From Chloroflexota bacterium (lineage in GTDB: Bacteria; Chloroflexota; Anaerolineae; Promineifilales; Promineifilaceae), in NCBI GenBank assembly GCA_024275635.1, contig JAJRYT010000222.1, positions 1-37,187 on the forward strand: DNA of 37,187 bases, in the 5' to 3' direction. The translations under genes and the position numbers were made by a program. Every line of letters starts with the position of its first letter. Positions within the stretch are counted from its first letter, which is position 1. Shown in pieces: positions 10,124 through 18,081 of this stretch. The notes beneath the pieces were generated by a model. It was not told the origin of the DNA and searched no databases. It saw only the letters and a program-made list of their open reading frames with translations.

Positions 10124-11365
10124 TCAAATAGGATTAAGGGAAGACTGATATAACGCATCAAAACGGGGCACAACCTGCCGCCAGTCGTATTGACGGGCAA
10201 ATTGGCAAGCAGCGCGGCCTAACTGTTCGCTTTCTGTGGGGTGATTGAGAAGGTAGAGAACGGCCGTTTCCATCTCCTCTGCCGTTTCTGCCAGTAAAAT
10301 TTCACGGCCGTCTTGCACCGGGAACCCTTCTGCCCCCACCCGTGTGCTGATAATCGCCTTACCTGCCGCCATGGCTTCGATGAGTTTGAGTCGCGTGCCG
10401 CTGCCTACACGAAAAGGCATGATGTAAACGGCCGCTCCGATCAGGTAAGGCATTACGCTGTCCACCCAGCCCGTCAGGGTGATGCCTGGCACGTCGTGCA
10501 GCCGTTCCAGGCGCGGGTGCGGTTTCTGGCCGACGATAGCCCAGGTTGCCCTCGGTTTCTGCGCCCGAATCCCCGGCCACACTTCATCGGCAAACCATAA
10601 CACCGCATCTACATTGGGCCGGTAATCCATCTTGCCGCTAAAAACCAAGTCAAACTGCTGAGACGCCGTAGGCTCAGGAAAACCTGCGCGGTCTTGATAT
10701 GCCTGCACATCAATGCAGTTGGGAATCACTTTAATTGTTAATTGTTCATTGTTAATTATTAATCGTTCCAATTTTTGCTTATCGGTGTCAGAAACGGCCG
10801 TTACCCCATCCGCCACCGTCAGCGCCCACCGTTCAAACCGGCGCAGCCGCACCGCCTGCACCCAGGAGTAAGCCGCCGCCAACCAGCGGCGCGGCTGGCA
10901 TAAATCAGCGAGAAAATTGCGCCGCTGTAATTCAGTTTCGGCGTTATGGTTATCAAAGATAATTTTACTAGTCTTAGTGGCTACACGAATAGCTTTAATA
11001 TAACGCGCCAATTCAATCCCCTCAATCTGCACGATGTCAAACTGGTTTTCGGCCAGCAAACGGCGCAGTTCGGCGGCAAACACGGGGCTGTACAGCCGGT
11101 GAGCCATGTCTGGGCGTCGTGTGGTCACAAGTTGCCATAGTCGTTTGCCTGGGCTGCGCTGTGGAATGGGAACCGTGTGTACTTCACACAGCGTCAGCAG
11201 CGGCACAATCGCTGTCTGAGCGGCGCTCTGAGTCTCTTCCAGAAAACTCAGCAGTGTGATTTCGTGCCGTTCTGCCAGCCCGCGAATGATGTGGAAATTA
11301 CGCAAACTCGTTCCCTGATGCGGTGGATAAGGAAGCTGAGGGGTTAAAATCAAAATTTTAGCCAT
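10124..11365 (-). CDS. GT4-type glycosyltransferase (group 1)
   Basis: This 413-residue GT-B fold glycosyltransferase presumably moves a nucleotide-activated sugar onto a glycan or lipid carrier at the cytoplasmic membrane. The N-terminal acceptor domain starts MAKILILTPQLPYPPHQGTS. The C-terminal donor domain contains VFSGKMDYRPNVDAV, a GWV segment and FRVGSGTRLKLIEAMAAGKAIIST, the conserved donor-binding block. The opening resembles the sugar transferases found with exosortase/PEP-CTERM systems, which is a family resemblance only. Its start overlaps the end of the upstream glycosyltransferase by 8 bp (ATGGCTAA), so the two are translationally coupled. The middle of the protein carries the odd segment LIINNEQLTI, encoded by a heptanucleotide repeat (10731-10774). 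The sugar specificity cannot be read from the sequence. Confidence 0.9.
   Translation of the reverse strand: MAKILILTPQLPYPPHQGTSLRNFHIIRGLAERHEITLLSFLEETQSAAQTAIVPLLTLCEVHTVPIPQRSPGKRLWQLVTTRRPDMAHRLYSPVFAAELRRLLAENQFDIVQIEGIELARYIKAIRVATKTSKIIFDNHNAETELQRRNFLADLCQPRRWLAAAYSWVQAVRLRRFERWALTVADGVTAVSDTDKQKLERLIINNEQLTIKVIPNCIDVQAYQDRAGFPEPTASQQFDLVFSGKMDYRPNVDAVLWFADEVWPGIRAQKPRATWAIVGQKPHPRLERLHDVPGITLTGWVDSVMPYLIGAAVYIMPFRVGSGTRLKLIEAMAAGKAIISTRVGAEGFPVQDGREILLAETAEEMETAVLYLLNHPTESEQLGRAACQFARQYDWRQVVPRFDALYQSSLNPI
10731..10774. repeat. Heptanucleotide repeat inside a glycosyltransferase gene
   Basis: The tract is made of 7-mers such as TTAATTG, TTCATTG and TTAATTA. It encodes the in-frame peptide LIINNEQLTI between the KQKLER helix and the conserved KVIPN strand. 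It has the same style as the intergenic stuttering repeats of the window, and seems to be a copy that landed in, or was kept in, a tolerant loop. Confidence 0.6.
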
Positions 11366-12464
11366 GATATAATTTTAGGGTTTGCCCGGCGGCCTTGGCC
11401 CACGAAAACGTCCGCGCCTGCGCATATCCTTTAGCAATAACGGTTGTCCGCAGGCCACTGTCCGTCAAAATCCGGTGCAGCGCCTCGGCCCAGGCGGGAG
11501 CGTCTTCCGGGTCGTCAATCATCATTCCTTCCGGCCCAACGATTTCTGGCAGGGAACCGCGCTTACTCACCAGCGCCGGGCAGCCACAGTGCATCGCCTC
11601 CAGCGCCGGCAAACCAAACCCCTCGTAAAATGAGGGTGTTACCAATACACCGGCCCCGTGATACAGGTGGGCCAGTTCTTCATCAAAAATGCCGCTCAAA
11701 TGGCGCACATGGGCACGCAGGCCCAGTTTGTTTATCGCAGTGAAGATGTCGTCGTAAATCCAGCCTTTGCCGCCGACGAGGATAAGGGGCACATCAACGG
11801 CCGTTTCCTGCCGCAGCAACGCATACGCCTGAATCAACACAGGCAGGTTTTTGCGTGGTTCCAGCGTGCCTACGAACAGGATGAAGCCGCGCGGCAAGTT
11901 GTGTTTTCTGAGGGTTTGATTAACGGCCGTTTCCTCAAACTTGCACTCATAAACCGGATTGGCCGCCAGCAAAATCGTCTTCACCTTCTCCGGCGGCACG
12001 CCCAGCCGTTCGATCAAATCACGCCGCGTCGCTTCGCTGTCCGCCGCAATCGCATCCGCCCGACGCACCGCCGCTAGAATTTGTCCCGCATAATACCGTA
12101 AACTTTCCCGCGTCAAAAACTCCGGGTAAAAAATAAAATTCAAATCATGAATGGTGATCACCTTGCGTTTAGCCCCCCACAACGGCTGGATAAAATCGGG
12201 GCTGTGCAGCACATCCAACCGGTGCGGCAGCAGTTCGGTCGAGAGCGACCAGGGTTCCAGCCGGTGGTGGCAGGGCGTCCACAAATTGCGGCGCTGGAAG
12301 TTGGGGGATGATGGGATGTAGAAACGGCCGTCTCTGCGGCTGTGAAAAATCGTGTACTGGTTCTCGCCATCCAATTCCGCCAGCGCCGGCAATAAATGCA
12401 AAACAGACTGGCTAATCCCGCCCATCTGATAAAACGGCAGGCGTGCGTCAATTCCAATGTGCAT
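11358..12464 (-). CDS. GT4-type glycosyltransferase (group 1)
   Basis: This is a 368-residue GT-B glycosyltransferase. I start it at the ATG at 12464 (MHIGIDARLPFYQMGGIS), because 18 further in-frame residues upstream come from A/T-rich repeat DNA and do not fit the family. The N-terminal GGIS loop and the strand ITIHDLNFIFYPEF belong to the acceptor domain. The donor domain has FVGTLEPRKNLPVLI and the EX7E block in YEGFGLPALEAMHCG, where the two glutamates lie eight residues apart. It overlaps the next gene by 8 bp, forming a two-gene operon. There is no Shine-Dalgarno sequence. On the minus strand a TTTACC - 17 bp - TACAAT promoter-like pair ends 7 nt before the ATG, consistent with a leaderless transcript. 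The substrate is unknown. Confidence 0.9.
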   Translation of the reverse strand: MHIGIDARLPFYQMGGISQSVLHLLPALAELDGENQYTIFHSRRDGRFYIPSSPNFQRRNLWTPCHHRLEPWSLSTELLPHRLDVLHSPDFIQPLWGAKRKVITIHDLNFIFYPEFLTRESLRYYAGQILAAVRRADAIAADSEATRRDLIERLGVPPEKVKTILLAANPVYECKFEETAVNQTLRKHNLPRGFILFVGTLEPRKNLPVLIQAYALLRQETAVDVPLILVGGKGWIYDDIFTAINKLGLRAHVRHLSGIFDEELAHLYHGAGVLVTPSFYEGFGLPALEAMHCGCPALVSKRGSLPEIVGPEGMMIDDPEDAPAWAEALHRILTDSGLRTTVIAKGYAQARTFSWAKAAGQTLKLYHG

Positions 12465-12471
12465 GGCGAGA

Positions 12472-12500
12472 ATTGTAAGGCGTAAAAAGGAAAAGGTAAA
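12472..12500 (-). promoter_or_regulatory. Candidate leaderless promoter of the glycosyltransferase pair
   Basis: On the minus strand, TTTACC (12500-12495) is followed after 17 bp by TACAAT (12477-12472). The ATG begins at 12464, seven bases further on. The element sits beside the inverted repeat of the divergent intergenic region. Confidence 0.4.
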
Positions 12501-12502
12501 AA

Positions 12503-12572
12503 AATGGCAGAGTTGCACAGCTGTAGAGTTACTAATTCACAGCCACTCTACCACTTTGCCCCTCTGCCTCCT
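12503..12572. repeat. Imperfect fold-back repeat between divergent genes
   Basis: The arms ATGGCAGAGTTGCACAGCTG and, inverted, CTCTACCACTTTGCCCCTCTG pair around a TTACTAATTCACA centre. Read on the minus strand, the right arm is built of units like GGCAGAGG, GGCAAAGT and GGTAGAGT. It separates the glycosyltransferase operon from the coiled-coil gene, and its right end overlaps the -35 of the coiled-coil promoter. Confidence 0.6.
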
Positions 12573-12584
12573 TGCCACTATAAT
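12556..12584 (+). promoter_or_regulatory. Sigma70-like promoter of the coiled-coil gene
   Basis: TTGCCC (12556-12561), a 17-bp spacer, then a perfect TATAAT (12579-12584). The start should be near 12591. A good ribosome binding site, AGGAG at 12608-12612, precedes the ATG at 12620. This is the clearest promoter in the window. Confidence 0.65.
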
Positions 12585-12619
12585 GCACAAAATCTGCGAA
12601 TAAATTCAGGAGAACAACA

Positions 12620-13870
12620 ATGGCAAAAAACGCCTCCTCAACACAATCGCACGAGCTGCTCGACCTGCAAAAAAAGGTCGAATGGCTTGACGGTGAACGC
12701 CGCACACTAGCCCGCAAGCTCACCGAGCTGGAACAACAAACAGCCCTGCAAGAGCGGGAAATCAGCGGGCGCGAAAAACGGATCCATGATCTGGAACGAC
12801 AGCTATCTACAGCATCTACCCAGCTTGCCCGCATCCCCCAGGTAGATACCCAACTTAGTCAATTCAAAGACGATATCGTCCGCCTCATTGAGCAGTATGA
12901 CCAGAGACGCCTTCAATCCGAACAAGAAATGGATCGGCTGCGCCGGGTGGAACACGAATCCACTATCCGGGAAATTGCCGACATGCGCAAAGAATTCCCC
13001 ATCATTACACGTCTGCAAAATGATATGGAATTACGTTTAGCCGAAGAGTCGCGCCTGGCTAATCTAATTGGCAACTTGCAAAATACGGTAACAGGACTCA
13101 CTAACCAGGTCGAAAACTGGAATGCATCTCTGAACTTCATGGAAGAAAAGGAAAGGCAAAACAGCCGCAACATCACCAACATGCAAAGCATGTTGGTAGA
13201 AGTGAACAAGCGGTGGGAACAAGCCAATGAGCGACTGGATATGATGACGAATAACGTTCGCAAAGTCAATGCCAGTAACGAATCCCTGACGACCAGTTTG
13301 GAAGAAATCCGCGAGCAGATGAAAGGATGGATGGAACAAATTCAGATCGGCGAGTATGAGCGCAATCAAAAGCTGGAAAGATGGCGGCAGATTTTGGACG
13401 AACATACTGATTTGATTAACCAGTTTAACAAGGACTGGGTGAGTTTTTCAGATCAGTACAAAGAGGCCAAAATGGCAGTGCAAACTTTGTCGGGCTGGCA
13501 AAAACAGATTGAACAGCAACAGCGTGAAGCCTCTGAATTGTTACGGGTGGAGACAAACCGGCTGGCATCGCGCTGGGATGATTTCCGTCTGGAAAATGAT
13601 AAAAAGTGGCGCGCGTTTTCTGTGGAAACCGATCAACATGCAGCCAATAATACCCGTATCTCACGGCAAATTCAGGCGCATATTGCCGACATAGAAGCGC
13701 TTGTGACTGAACTACAGCAAGACAAAGATACCATCTGGCGCATGCAAACAGCCCAGGCGGACGCTATCAAAAAACTGCCGCGCATCTGGCTGGAAGAAGT
13801 TGAAAAAGCGATTAGTCAAAACCCCAATCGGCGGCGACAACCGGCGCTGATTCCAGTAAGAGAGGAGTGA
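12620..13870 (+). CDS. Long coiled-coil protein of unknown function
   Basis: This 416-residue, cysteine-free, highly charged protein is coiled coil over most of its length. Residues about 10-75 and 90-300 show heptad patterns (for example LLDLQKKVEWLDGERRTLARKL and ELLRVETNRLASRWDD), with short breaks. There is no signal peptide or membrane segment, so it is probably cytoplasmic. The C-terminus is basic and proline-containing (NPNRRRQPALIPVREE), and could bind DNA or a partner. I do not recognise a named family. It resembles structural SMC/filament-like coiled-coil proteins, but lacks any ATPase head. It has its own strong promoter and ribosome binding site, diverges from the glycosyltransferase operon and precedes selB. 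No ACGGCCGT motif lies in the gene, unlike most neighbours. Confidence 0.8.
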   Translation: MAKNASSTQSHELLDLQKKVEWLDGERRTLARKLTELEQQTALQEREISGREKRIHDLERQLSTASTQLARIPQVDTQLSQFKDDIVRLIEQYDQRRLQSEQEMDRLRRVEHESTIREIADMRKEFPIITRLQNDMELRLAEESRLANLIGNLQNTVTGLTNQVENWNASLNFMEEKERQNSRNITNMQSMLVEVNKRWEQANERLDMMTNNVRKVNASNESLTTSLEEIREQMKGWMEQIQIGEYERNQKLERWRQILDEHTDLINQFNKDWVSFSDQYKEAKMAVQTLSGWQKQIEQQQREASELLRVETNRLASRWDDFRLENDKKWRAFSVETDQHAANNTRISRQIQAHIADIEALVTELQQDKDTIWRMQTAQADAIKKLPRIWLEEVEKAISQNPNRRRQPALIPVREE

Positions 13871-13920
13871 GGGATGAGAAATGAGGGATGAGGAATTTTG
13901 CAACACTCATCCCTCATCCC
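13871..13920. repeat. Heptanucleotide inverted repeat before selB
   Basis: ATGAGGGATGAG (13881-13892) and CTCATCCCTCAT (13906-13917) form a perfect 12-bp stem, extended on the left by further GAGGGAT/GAGAAAT units. It starts right after the stop codon of the coiled-coil gene and could act as a weak terminator, but no T-run follows. The right arm lies in the spacer of a possible selB promoter (TTGCAA 13898-13903, TGTTAT 13921-13926). Confidence 0.8.
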
Positions 13921-13932
13921 TGTTATTAAGCT

Positions 13933-15810
13933 ATGTTTGTTATTGGCACGGCCGGACACGTTGATCACGGTAAATCTACGTTGATTCATGCTTTAACGGG
14001 TATTGACCCGGACCGCCTGGCGGAGGAGAAGGCGCGGGAGATGACGATTGACCTCGGCTTTGCCTGGATTGCGCTGGGTGATGATGGCGCGGAAGTGGGG
14101 ATTGTGGATGTGCCGGGCCACCGGGATTTTATTGAGAATATGCTGGCTGGTGTGGGTGGGATTGATCTGGCTTTGTTTGTGGTGGCGGCCGATGAAGGAG
14201 TAATGCCGCAAACACAAGAGCATCTGGCGATTTTGGATTTACTGGAGGTCGGGGGCGGCGTCGTGGCCCTGACGAAGGTGGATATGGTTGATGATCCGGA
14301 CTGGTTGGAGTTGGTAACGCTGGATTTGAGTGAGACGCTGACCGGCACGGCGCTGGCGGATGCGCCGATTGTACCGGTTTCAGCGCGCACCGGGCAGGGG
14401 CTGGACGATCTGAAAGCGGCGCTGTGGGAACAACTGCAAGCCGCTTCTCCTCGTGTGGATAACGGCCGTCCCCGGCTCCCGGTTGATCGTGTATTCAGTC
14501 TCGCTGGCTTTGGGACGGTGGTGACAGGAACGTTGAGTGACGGCCGTTTCCGTCTAGGCGACAATGTAGAAATTCAGCCATCAGGATTAACCGGGCGCAT
14601 TCGCGGCCTGCAAACCCATCGAACCAAGCGAGAACTTGCCTTGCCCGGTAGCCGCGTAGCTATCAATCTGACGGGCGTGGGCAAGGATGAGGTGAAGCGG
14701 GGGGATGTGGTGGCCGCGCCCGGCGTGATTGGCAGCACCATCCTCCTCGACGCTTTTTACCGCCATTTACCAGGCAACGACGCCCCGCTGAAACACAACA
14801 TGGAAGTGAAGTTGTTTGTGGGCGCGGCTGAGGTCGTGGCCCGCGCGCGGGTATTGGGTACGCCGCAAATTGAGCCGGGGCAGGATGGCTGGCTGCAGTT
14901 GGCTCTGAGCGCCCCAGCAGCAGTTGCGCGCGGTGACCGGTTTATCTTGCGACGGCCGTCTCCCGGTGCAACGCTGGGCGGCGGGCGTGTACTCGATCCG
15001 CATCCGGGCCGCCGCCACCGCCGTTTTCGCCCTGATGTGATTGAGCGGCTGCAAACGCTAACGGAAGGTACGCCGGGGGAACTGCTGCTGCAAAAGTTAT
15101 CCCGGCTGGAGCCAGTATCCCAGGCTAACTTACTGAAACAATCAGGGCTGGATGCGGATACGGCCGTTTCTGCCCTGCACGAGTTGGAAACTAGCAATCA
15201 ACTCATCCGGCTGGGCAAGCAGCTTCTTTCGCGCGCTGGCTGGCAGCAAAAATTAGACGATCTGGCAACAATCCTAAGCGACTATCATCGTCAATTTCCC
15301 TTGCGGCTGGGCATCCCCCGCGAGGAGCTTCGCAGCCGTCTTAAATTAGCGGCGGCTGTGTTTAATCCACTGGCGGCGCAGGCGGCAGCTGACGGGCTTT
15401 TGGTGGAAGCGGGGGCTTTGGCGCACGCGCCGGGCCACAAAATTGTGTTCACGGCCGAACAGAAAACGGCCGTTGCCGCGCTCAAACAACAGCTATCCAG
15501 GTCTGGGGTCAACTCACCCAGTGTTAAGGCATGCAAAGCGACAGTTGGCGAAGCGGTTTATTTTGCGCTGGTGGATTTGGGGGAATTACGGCCGTTAAGC
15601 AATGATGTGGTCTACGCGGCGGCGGAATATGAGCGGGTGACGGGCGAAATTGAACGGTATTTGAGGGAAAACGGCCGTATCAATGCCGCCCAGGTGCGCG
15701 ATTTGCTGCAAACCAGCCGCAAATACGCCATCGCCCTCCTGGAACACCTGGATCAGATTAAAGTCACCCGCCGCGTGGGGGATGATCGGGAACTTAGGCA
15801 ACGCTCGTAA
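13933..15810 (+). CDS. selB: Selenocysteine-specific translation elongation factor SelB
   Basis: SelB delivers selenocysteyl-tRNA to UGA codons that carry a SECIS hairpin. The protein has 625 residues, a normal length. The GTPase domain shows G1 GHVDHGKS (8-15), T38 in REMTIDLGF, G3 DVPGH (59-63) and G4 TKVD (114-117). EF-Tu-like beta-barrel domains follow to about residue 360, then C-terminal winged-helix repeats that read the SECIS RNA. REMTIDLGFAW is characteristic of SelB rather than EF-Tu. There is no Shine-Dalgarno sequence, and a weak -10-like TGTTAT ends six bases before the ATG, suggesting a leaderless mRNA. selA, selC and selD are not in the window, and I saw no gene here with an obvious in-frame selenocysteine UGA. 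Confidence 0.95.
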   Translation: MFVIGTAGHVDHGKSTLIHALTGIDPDRLAEEKAREMTIDLGFAWIALGDDGAEVGIVDVPGHRDFIENMLAGVGGIDLALFVVAADEGVMPQTQEHLAILDLLEVGGGVVALTKVDMVDDPDWLELVTLDLSETLTGTALADAPIVPVSARTGQGLDDLKAALWEQLQAASPRVDNGRPRLPVDRVFSLAGFGTVVTGTLSDGRFRLGDNVEIQPSGLTGRIRGLQTHRTKRELALPGSRVAINLTGVGKDEVKRGDVVAAPGVIGSTILLDAFYRHLPGNDAPLKHNMEVKLFVGAAEVVARARVLGTPQIEPGQDGWLQLALSAPAAVARGDRFILRRPSPGATLGGGRVLDPHPGRRHRRFRPDVIERLQTLTEGTPGELLLQKLSRLEPVSQANLLKQSGLDADTAVSALHELETSNQLIRLGKQLLSRAGWQQKLDDLATILSDYHRQFPLRLGIPREELRSRLKLAAAVFNPLAAQAAADGLLVEAGALAHAPGHKIVFTAEQKTAVAALKQQLSRSGVNSPSVKACKATVGEAVYFALVDLGELRPLSNDVVYAAAEYERVTGEIERYLRENGRINAAQVRDLLQTSRKYAIALLEHLDQIKVTRRVGDDRELRQRS

Positions 15811-15852
15811 TTAACTTAGGGCACGTTCGTTTATAACTTTGGCGTTTGAAAA

Positions 15853-15941
15853 ATTGCAACCAGGTAATTGGTAACTGGTAATTACCCAATTACTCAATTA
15901 CCAATTACCAGCAAACTGCAAAGTTAATTTTGAACGAACCC
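15853..15941 (+). repeat. 89-bp dispersed repeat, copy 1
   Basis: This segment matches 32482-32570 at 84 of 89 positions with no gaps. Its core is a fold-back of GGTAATT-type 7-mers (GGTAATTGGTAACTGGTAATT against AATTACTCAATTACCAATTACC). After it comes a shared tail containing CAAACTGCAAAGTT and TTTTGAACGAACCC. It lies at the left edge of the glycan locus. Confidence 0.95.
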
Positions 15942-16088
15942 TTAGCGTTTTGGCTATCCGCAAACCGTGATCCGTGTCCCGTGCGTGATAGAACACTCGG
16001 ATCAGTTGGATTCTTGGTCGTTTTTAACCAATATTGCCTCACTTATGCCAAAGTCACAAATTTTAAGCCACAAAATTTATTAGAACTG

Positions 16089-16196
16089 TATCTTCTCAAT
16101 AAACTGGGGAGATTACAAAAGTTTTAACAACATATTGTCTGCATAGCGCCCGTTTTGAAACTTTTGTAATCTTTGCCCCGAAATTTTGAGAAGATA
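16089..16196. repeat. Imperfect ~36-bp inverted repeat in gene-free DNA
   Basis: TATCTTCTCAA (16089-16099) and GATTACAAAAGTTT (16111-16124) recur inverted as AAACTTTTGTAATC (16158-16171) and TTGAGAAGATA (16186-16196). Together they form a long imperfect fold-back of about 108 bp. It could be a small non-autonomous element or a structured RNA. No target-site duplication was recognised. Confidence 0.7.
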
Positions 16197-16740
16197 CTAA
16201 AAAAGCTATTTGTAGCTACCTCATTACAGAGCTTTCAGGTTAGCAACAAAAATGTTGGAACCAGGAAAATATAACTGCCTTATTTATGGCCCCCTGTAAG
16301 CCTCTTTGTAAGAAAATCTTATTAGGCTTTTGAGGGATTTGTACCGAGAATGTAATGCTATCAATTAAAAATATTTTCCCCAGTGCCAAAGATTTTTTGA
16401 TAGTATGTTCTATAGCCGTATTAAATTACTACGAATCATTTCTTGTGAATCACTAATATCCCTTCCTAAGGCGTTATCCCGGAAGCTCACGAGTGATTAG
16501 CCGGTTTCATCAGGCTTATCTCCGGAAAGGTTAGTAGATACAAAAAGGTACAAAATCATCTACCCCAAATCGGCTTAACAAATGTCCGATACTGCGGAGC
16601 CTGCCTGGATAAAATTACTTTTCCCAATGATGATGTTAACTCTTTTTGGGGCCGCATAGTTTGCCTTCCGCTCACCTGCGGATTATCCTTTTTATTTCCG
16701 ACATATGATATAGATATTTGTGGATGTGGTTTAACTGATT
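16197..16740. other. Gene-free stretch upstream of the glycan locus
   Basis: No convincing gene is seen on either strand. The DNA is AT-richer than its surroundings and free of ACGGCCGT motifs. Several complementary segments lie at 16448-16525 (AATCACT with AGTGATT, CCGGA with TCCGG, AGCC with GGCT), and CCGCA/TGCGG pair at 16652-16681. These could form a structured leader RNA for the downstream operon, but they match no riboswitch I know. A -10-like TATGAT at 16704-16709 lacks a good -35. Confidence 0.4.
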
Positions 16741-18045
16741 ATGAGTGATTTGGCGATTCAAGTGAAAGGAATTAGTAAACAATACAAAATCGGCGGGGTA
16801 ACAGCCAAGTATCGAACGATACAAGAATCACTGCTGGATGCCATCTCTTCTCCCGTGCGCCGGGCGAGTAAATTATTGCGTGGACAGGCAACTGGCGCTG
16901 CTGATCTGGATGAAACCATTTGGGCGCTTAAAGACATTTCTTTTGAAGTAAAGCATGGCGAAGTAGTTGGCGTCATTGGCCGCAATGGCGCTGGAAAGAG
17001 CACCTTGCTCAAAATTCTTACGCGCATCACTGAGCCAACGGAAGGAGTGGCTAGAATTAGGGGCCGTATAGGCTCTTTACTTGAAGTTGGGACAGGATTT
17101 CATCCAGAGCTAACGGGCCAGGAAAATGTTTATTTGAACGGCGCTATCCTGGGCATGAAGCGGGTAGAGATTAACCGTAAGTTCGATGAGATCGTGGCTT
17201 TTGCGGAGATGGAAAAGTTTATCAACACGCCGGTGAAACATTACTCTAGTGGTATGAGGGTGCGGTTGGCTTTTGCTGTAGCCGCCCATTTGGAACCGGA
17301 AATCTTGCTGGTTGATGAGGTGTTGGCAGTGGGGGATGCGCGTTTCCAAAAAAAGTGTTTGAACAAGATGCAAGATGTGGGGCAGCAAGGTCGCACTATC
17401 ATTTTTGTGTCCCACAGTATGTCAACCATTACGCGGTTGTGCGAACGAACGCTTTTATTAGATGGCGGGCGCTTAATACAGGATGGGCCGTCGCATCAGG
17501 TTGTGGGCGCTTATTTGCATTCGGGGTTGGGAACATCGGCCGCTCGCGAATGGCCTGATGCGGCTAAAGCGCCGGGAAAGGATGTGGCCCGCCTGCGCGC
17601 CGTGCGGGTGAAGTTAGAAAATGGGCAGATTTCTGAAGCTGTTGATATTCGCCGGCCGGTTGCGGTTGAAATGGCGTATGAGGTGCTTAAATCAGGCTAT
17701 GTGCTTCTCCCTCACTTCCACTTCTATAATGAAGGGGGCATCACAGTTTTTGCAGCGGTAGATTTGGACCCGGAATGGCGTCAGCGGCCCCGGCCCAAAG
17801 GACGCTACATTAGTACGGCCTGGATCCCGGGCAATTTATTGGCTGAAGGGACTTTGTTTGTTAAGGCGTCGCTGGCAACGCTGGATCCAACTGTTGTGCA
17901 GTTTACGGAACCAGATGTGGTGGCTTTTCAGGTTATTGACACGATGGATGGCGACGCGGCTAGAGGGGATTGGGCGGGAAGGCTTACCGGCGTTATGCGT
18001 CCACGTTTGGAATGGCAGACGGAGTTTAGTGTAAACGGCCGTTAA
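16741..18045 (+). CDS. ABC transporter ATP-binding protein, Wzt-like, with C-terminal carbohydrate-binding domain
   Basis: This ATPase would power export of a lipid-linked polysaccharide across the inner membrane. It has 434 residues. The nucleotide-binding domain contains Walker A GRNGAGKST (80-88), signature YSSGM (168-172), Walker B ILLVDEVLAVGD (188-199) and the switch histidine H225. Residues 20-60 carry the insertion usual for polysaccharide/teichoic-acid exporters. From about 265 to 434 a beta-rich Wzt-C-type domain follows, which in O-antigen exporters recognises the modified end of the chain. The partner permease (Wzm) is not in this window. It is the first gene of the long co-directional glycan locus. 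The next gene begins 36 bp after its stop codon. Confidence 0.92.
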   Translation: MSDLAIQVKGISKQYKIGGVTAKYRTIQESLLDAISSPVRRASKLLRGQATGAADLDETIWALKDISFEVKHGEVVGVIGRNGAGKSTLLKILTRITEPTEGVARIRGRIGSLLEVGTGFHPELTGQENVYLNGAILGMKRVEINRKFDEIVAFAEMEKFINTPVKHYSSGMRVRLAFAVAAHLEPEILLVDEVLAVGDARFQKKCLNKMQDVGQQGRTIIFVSHSMSTITRLCERTLLLDGGRLIQDGPSHQVVGAYLHSGLGTSAAREWPDAAKAPGKDVARLRAVRVKLENGQISEAVDIRRPVAVEMAYEVLKSGYVLLPHFHFYNEGGITVFAAVDLDPEWRQRPRPKGRYISTAWIPGNLLAEGTLFVKASLATLDPTVVQFTEPDVVAFQVIDTMDGDAARGDWAGRLTGVMRPRLEWQTEFSVNGR

Positions 18046-18081
18046 CCTACCATTGCCACAATACCCTAATGAGGCAGTAAG

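Noticed and set aside
15949..16010. Possible selenocysteine tRNA near selB
   Set aside because: No long acceptor arm, anticodon loop or CCA end could be fitted. The repeats such as CCGTGATCCGTGTCCCGT are just low-complexity DNA.
15930..16127. A 65-codon open frame after selB
   Set aside because: It begins inside the 89-bp dispersed repeat, has no ribosome binding site, and resembles no protein family.
16448..16525. Known riboswitch classes (c-di-GMP, ydaO, cobalamin) in the gap before the Wzt gene
   Set aside because: Complementary segments exist, but the conserved core sequences of these classes are not present.
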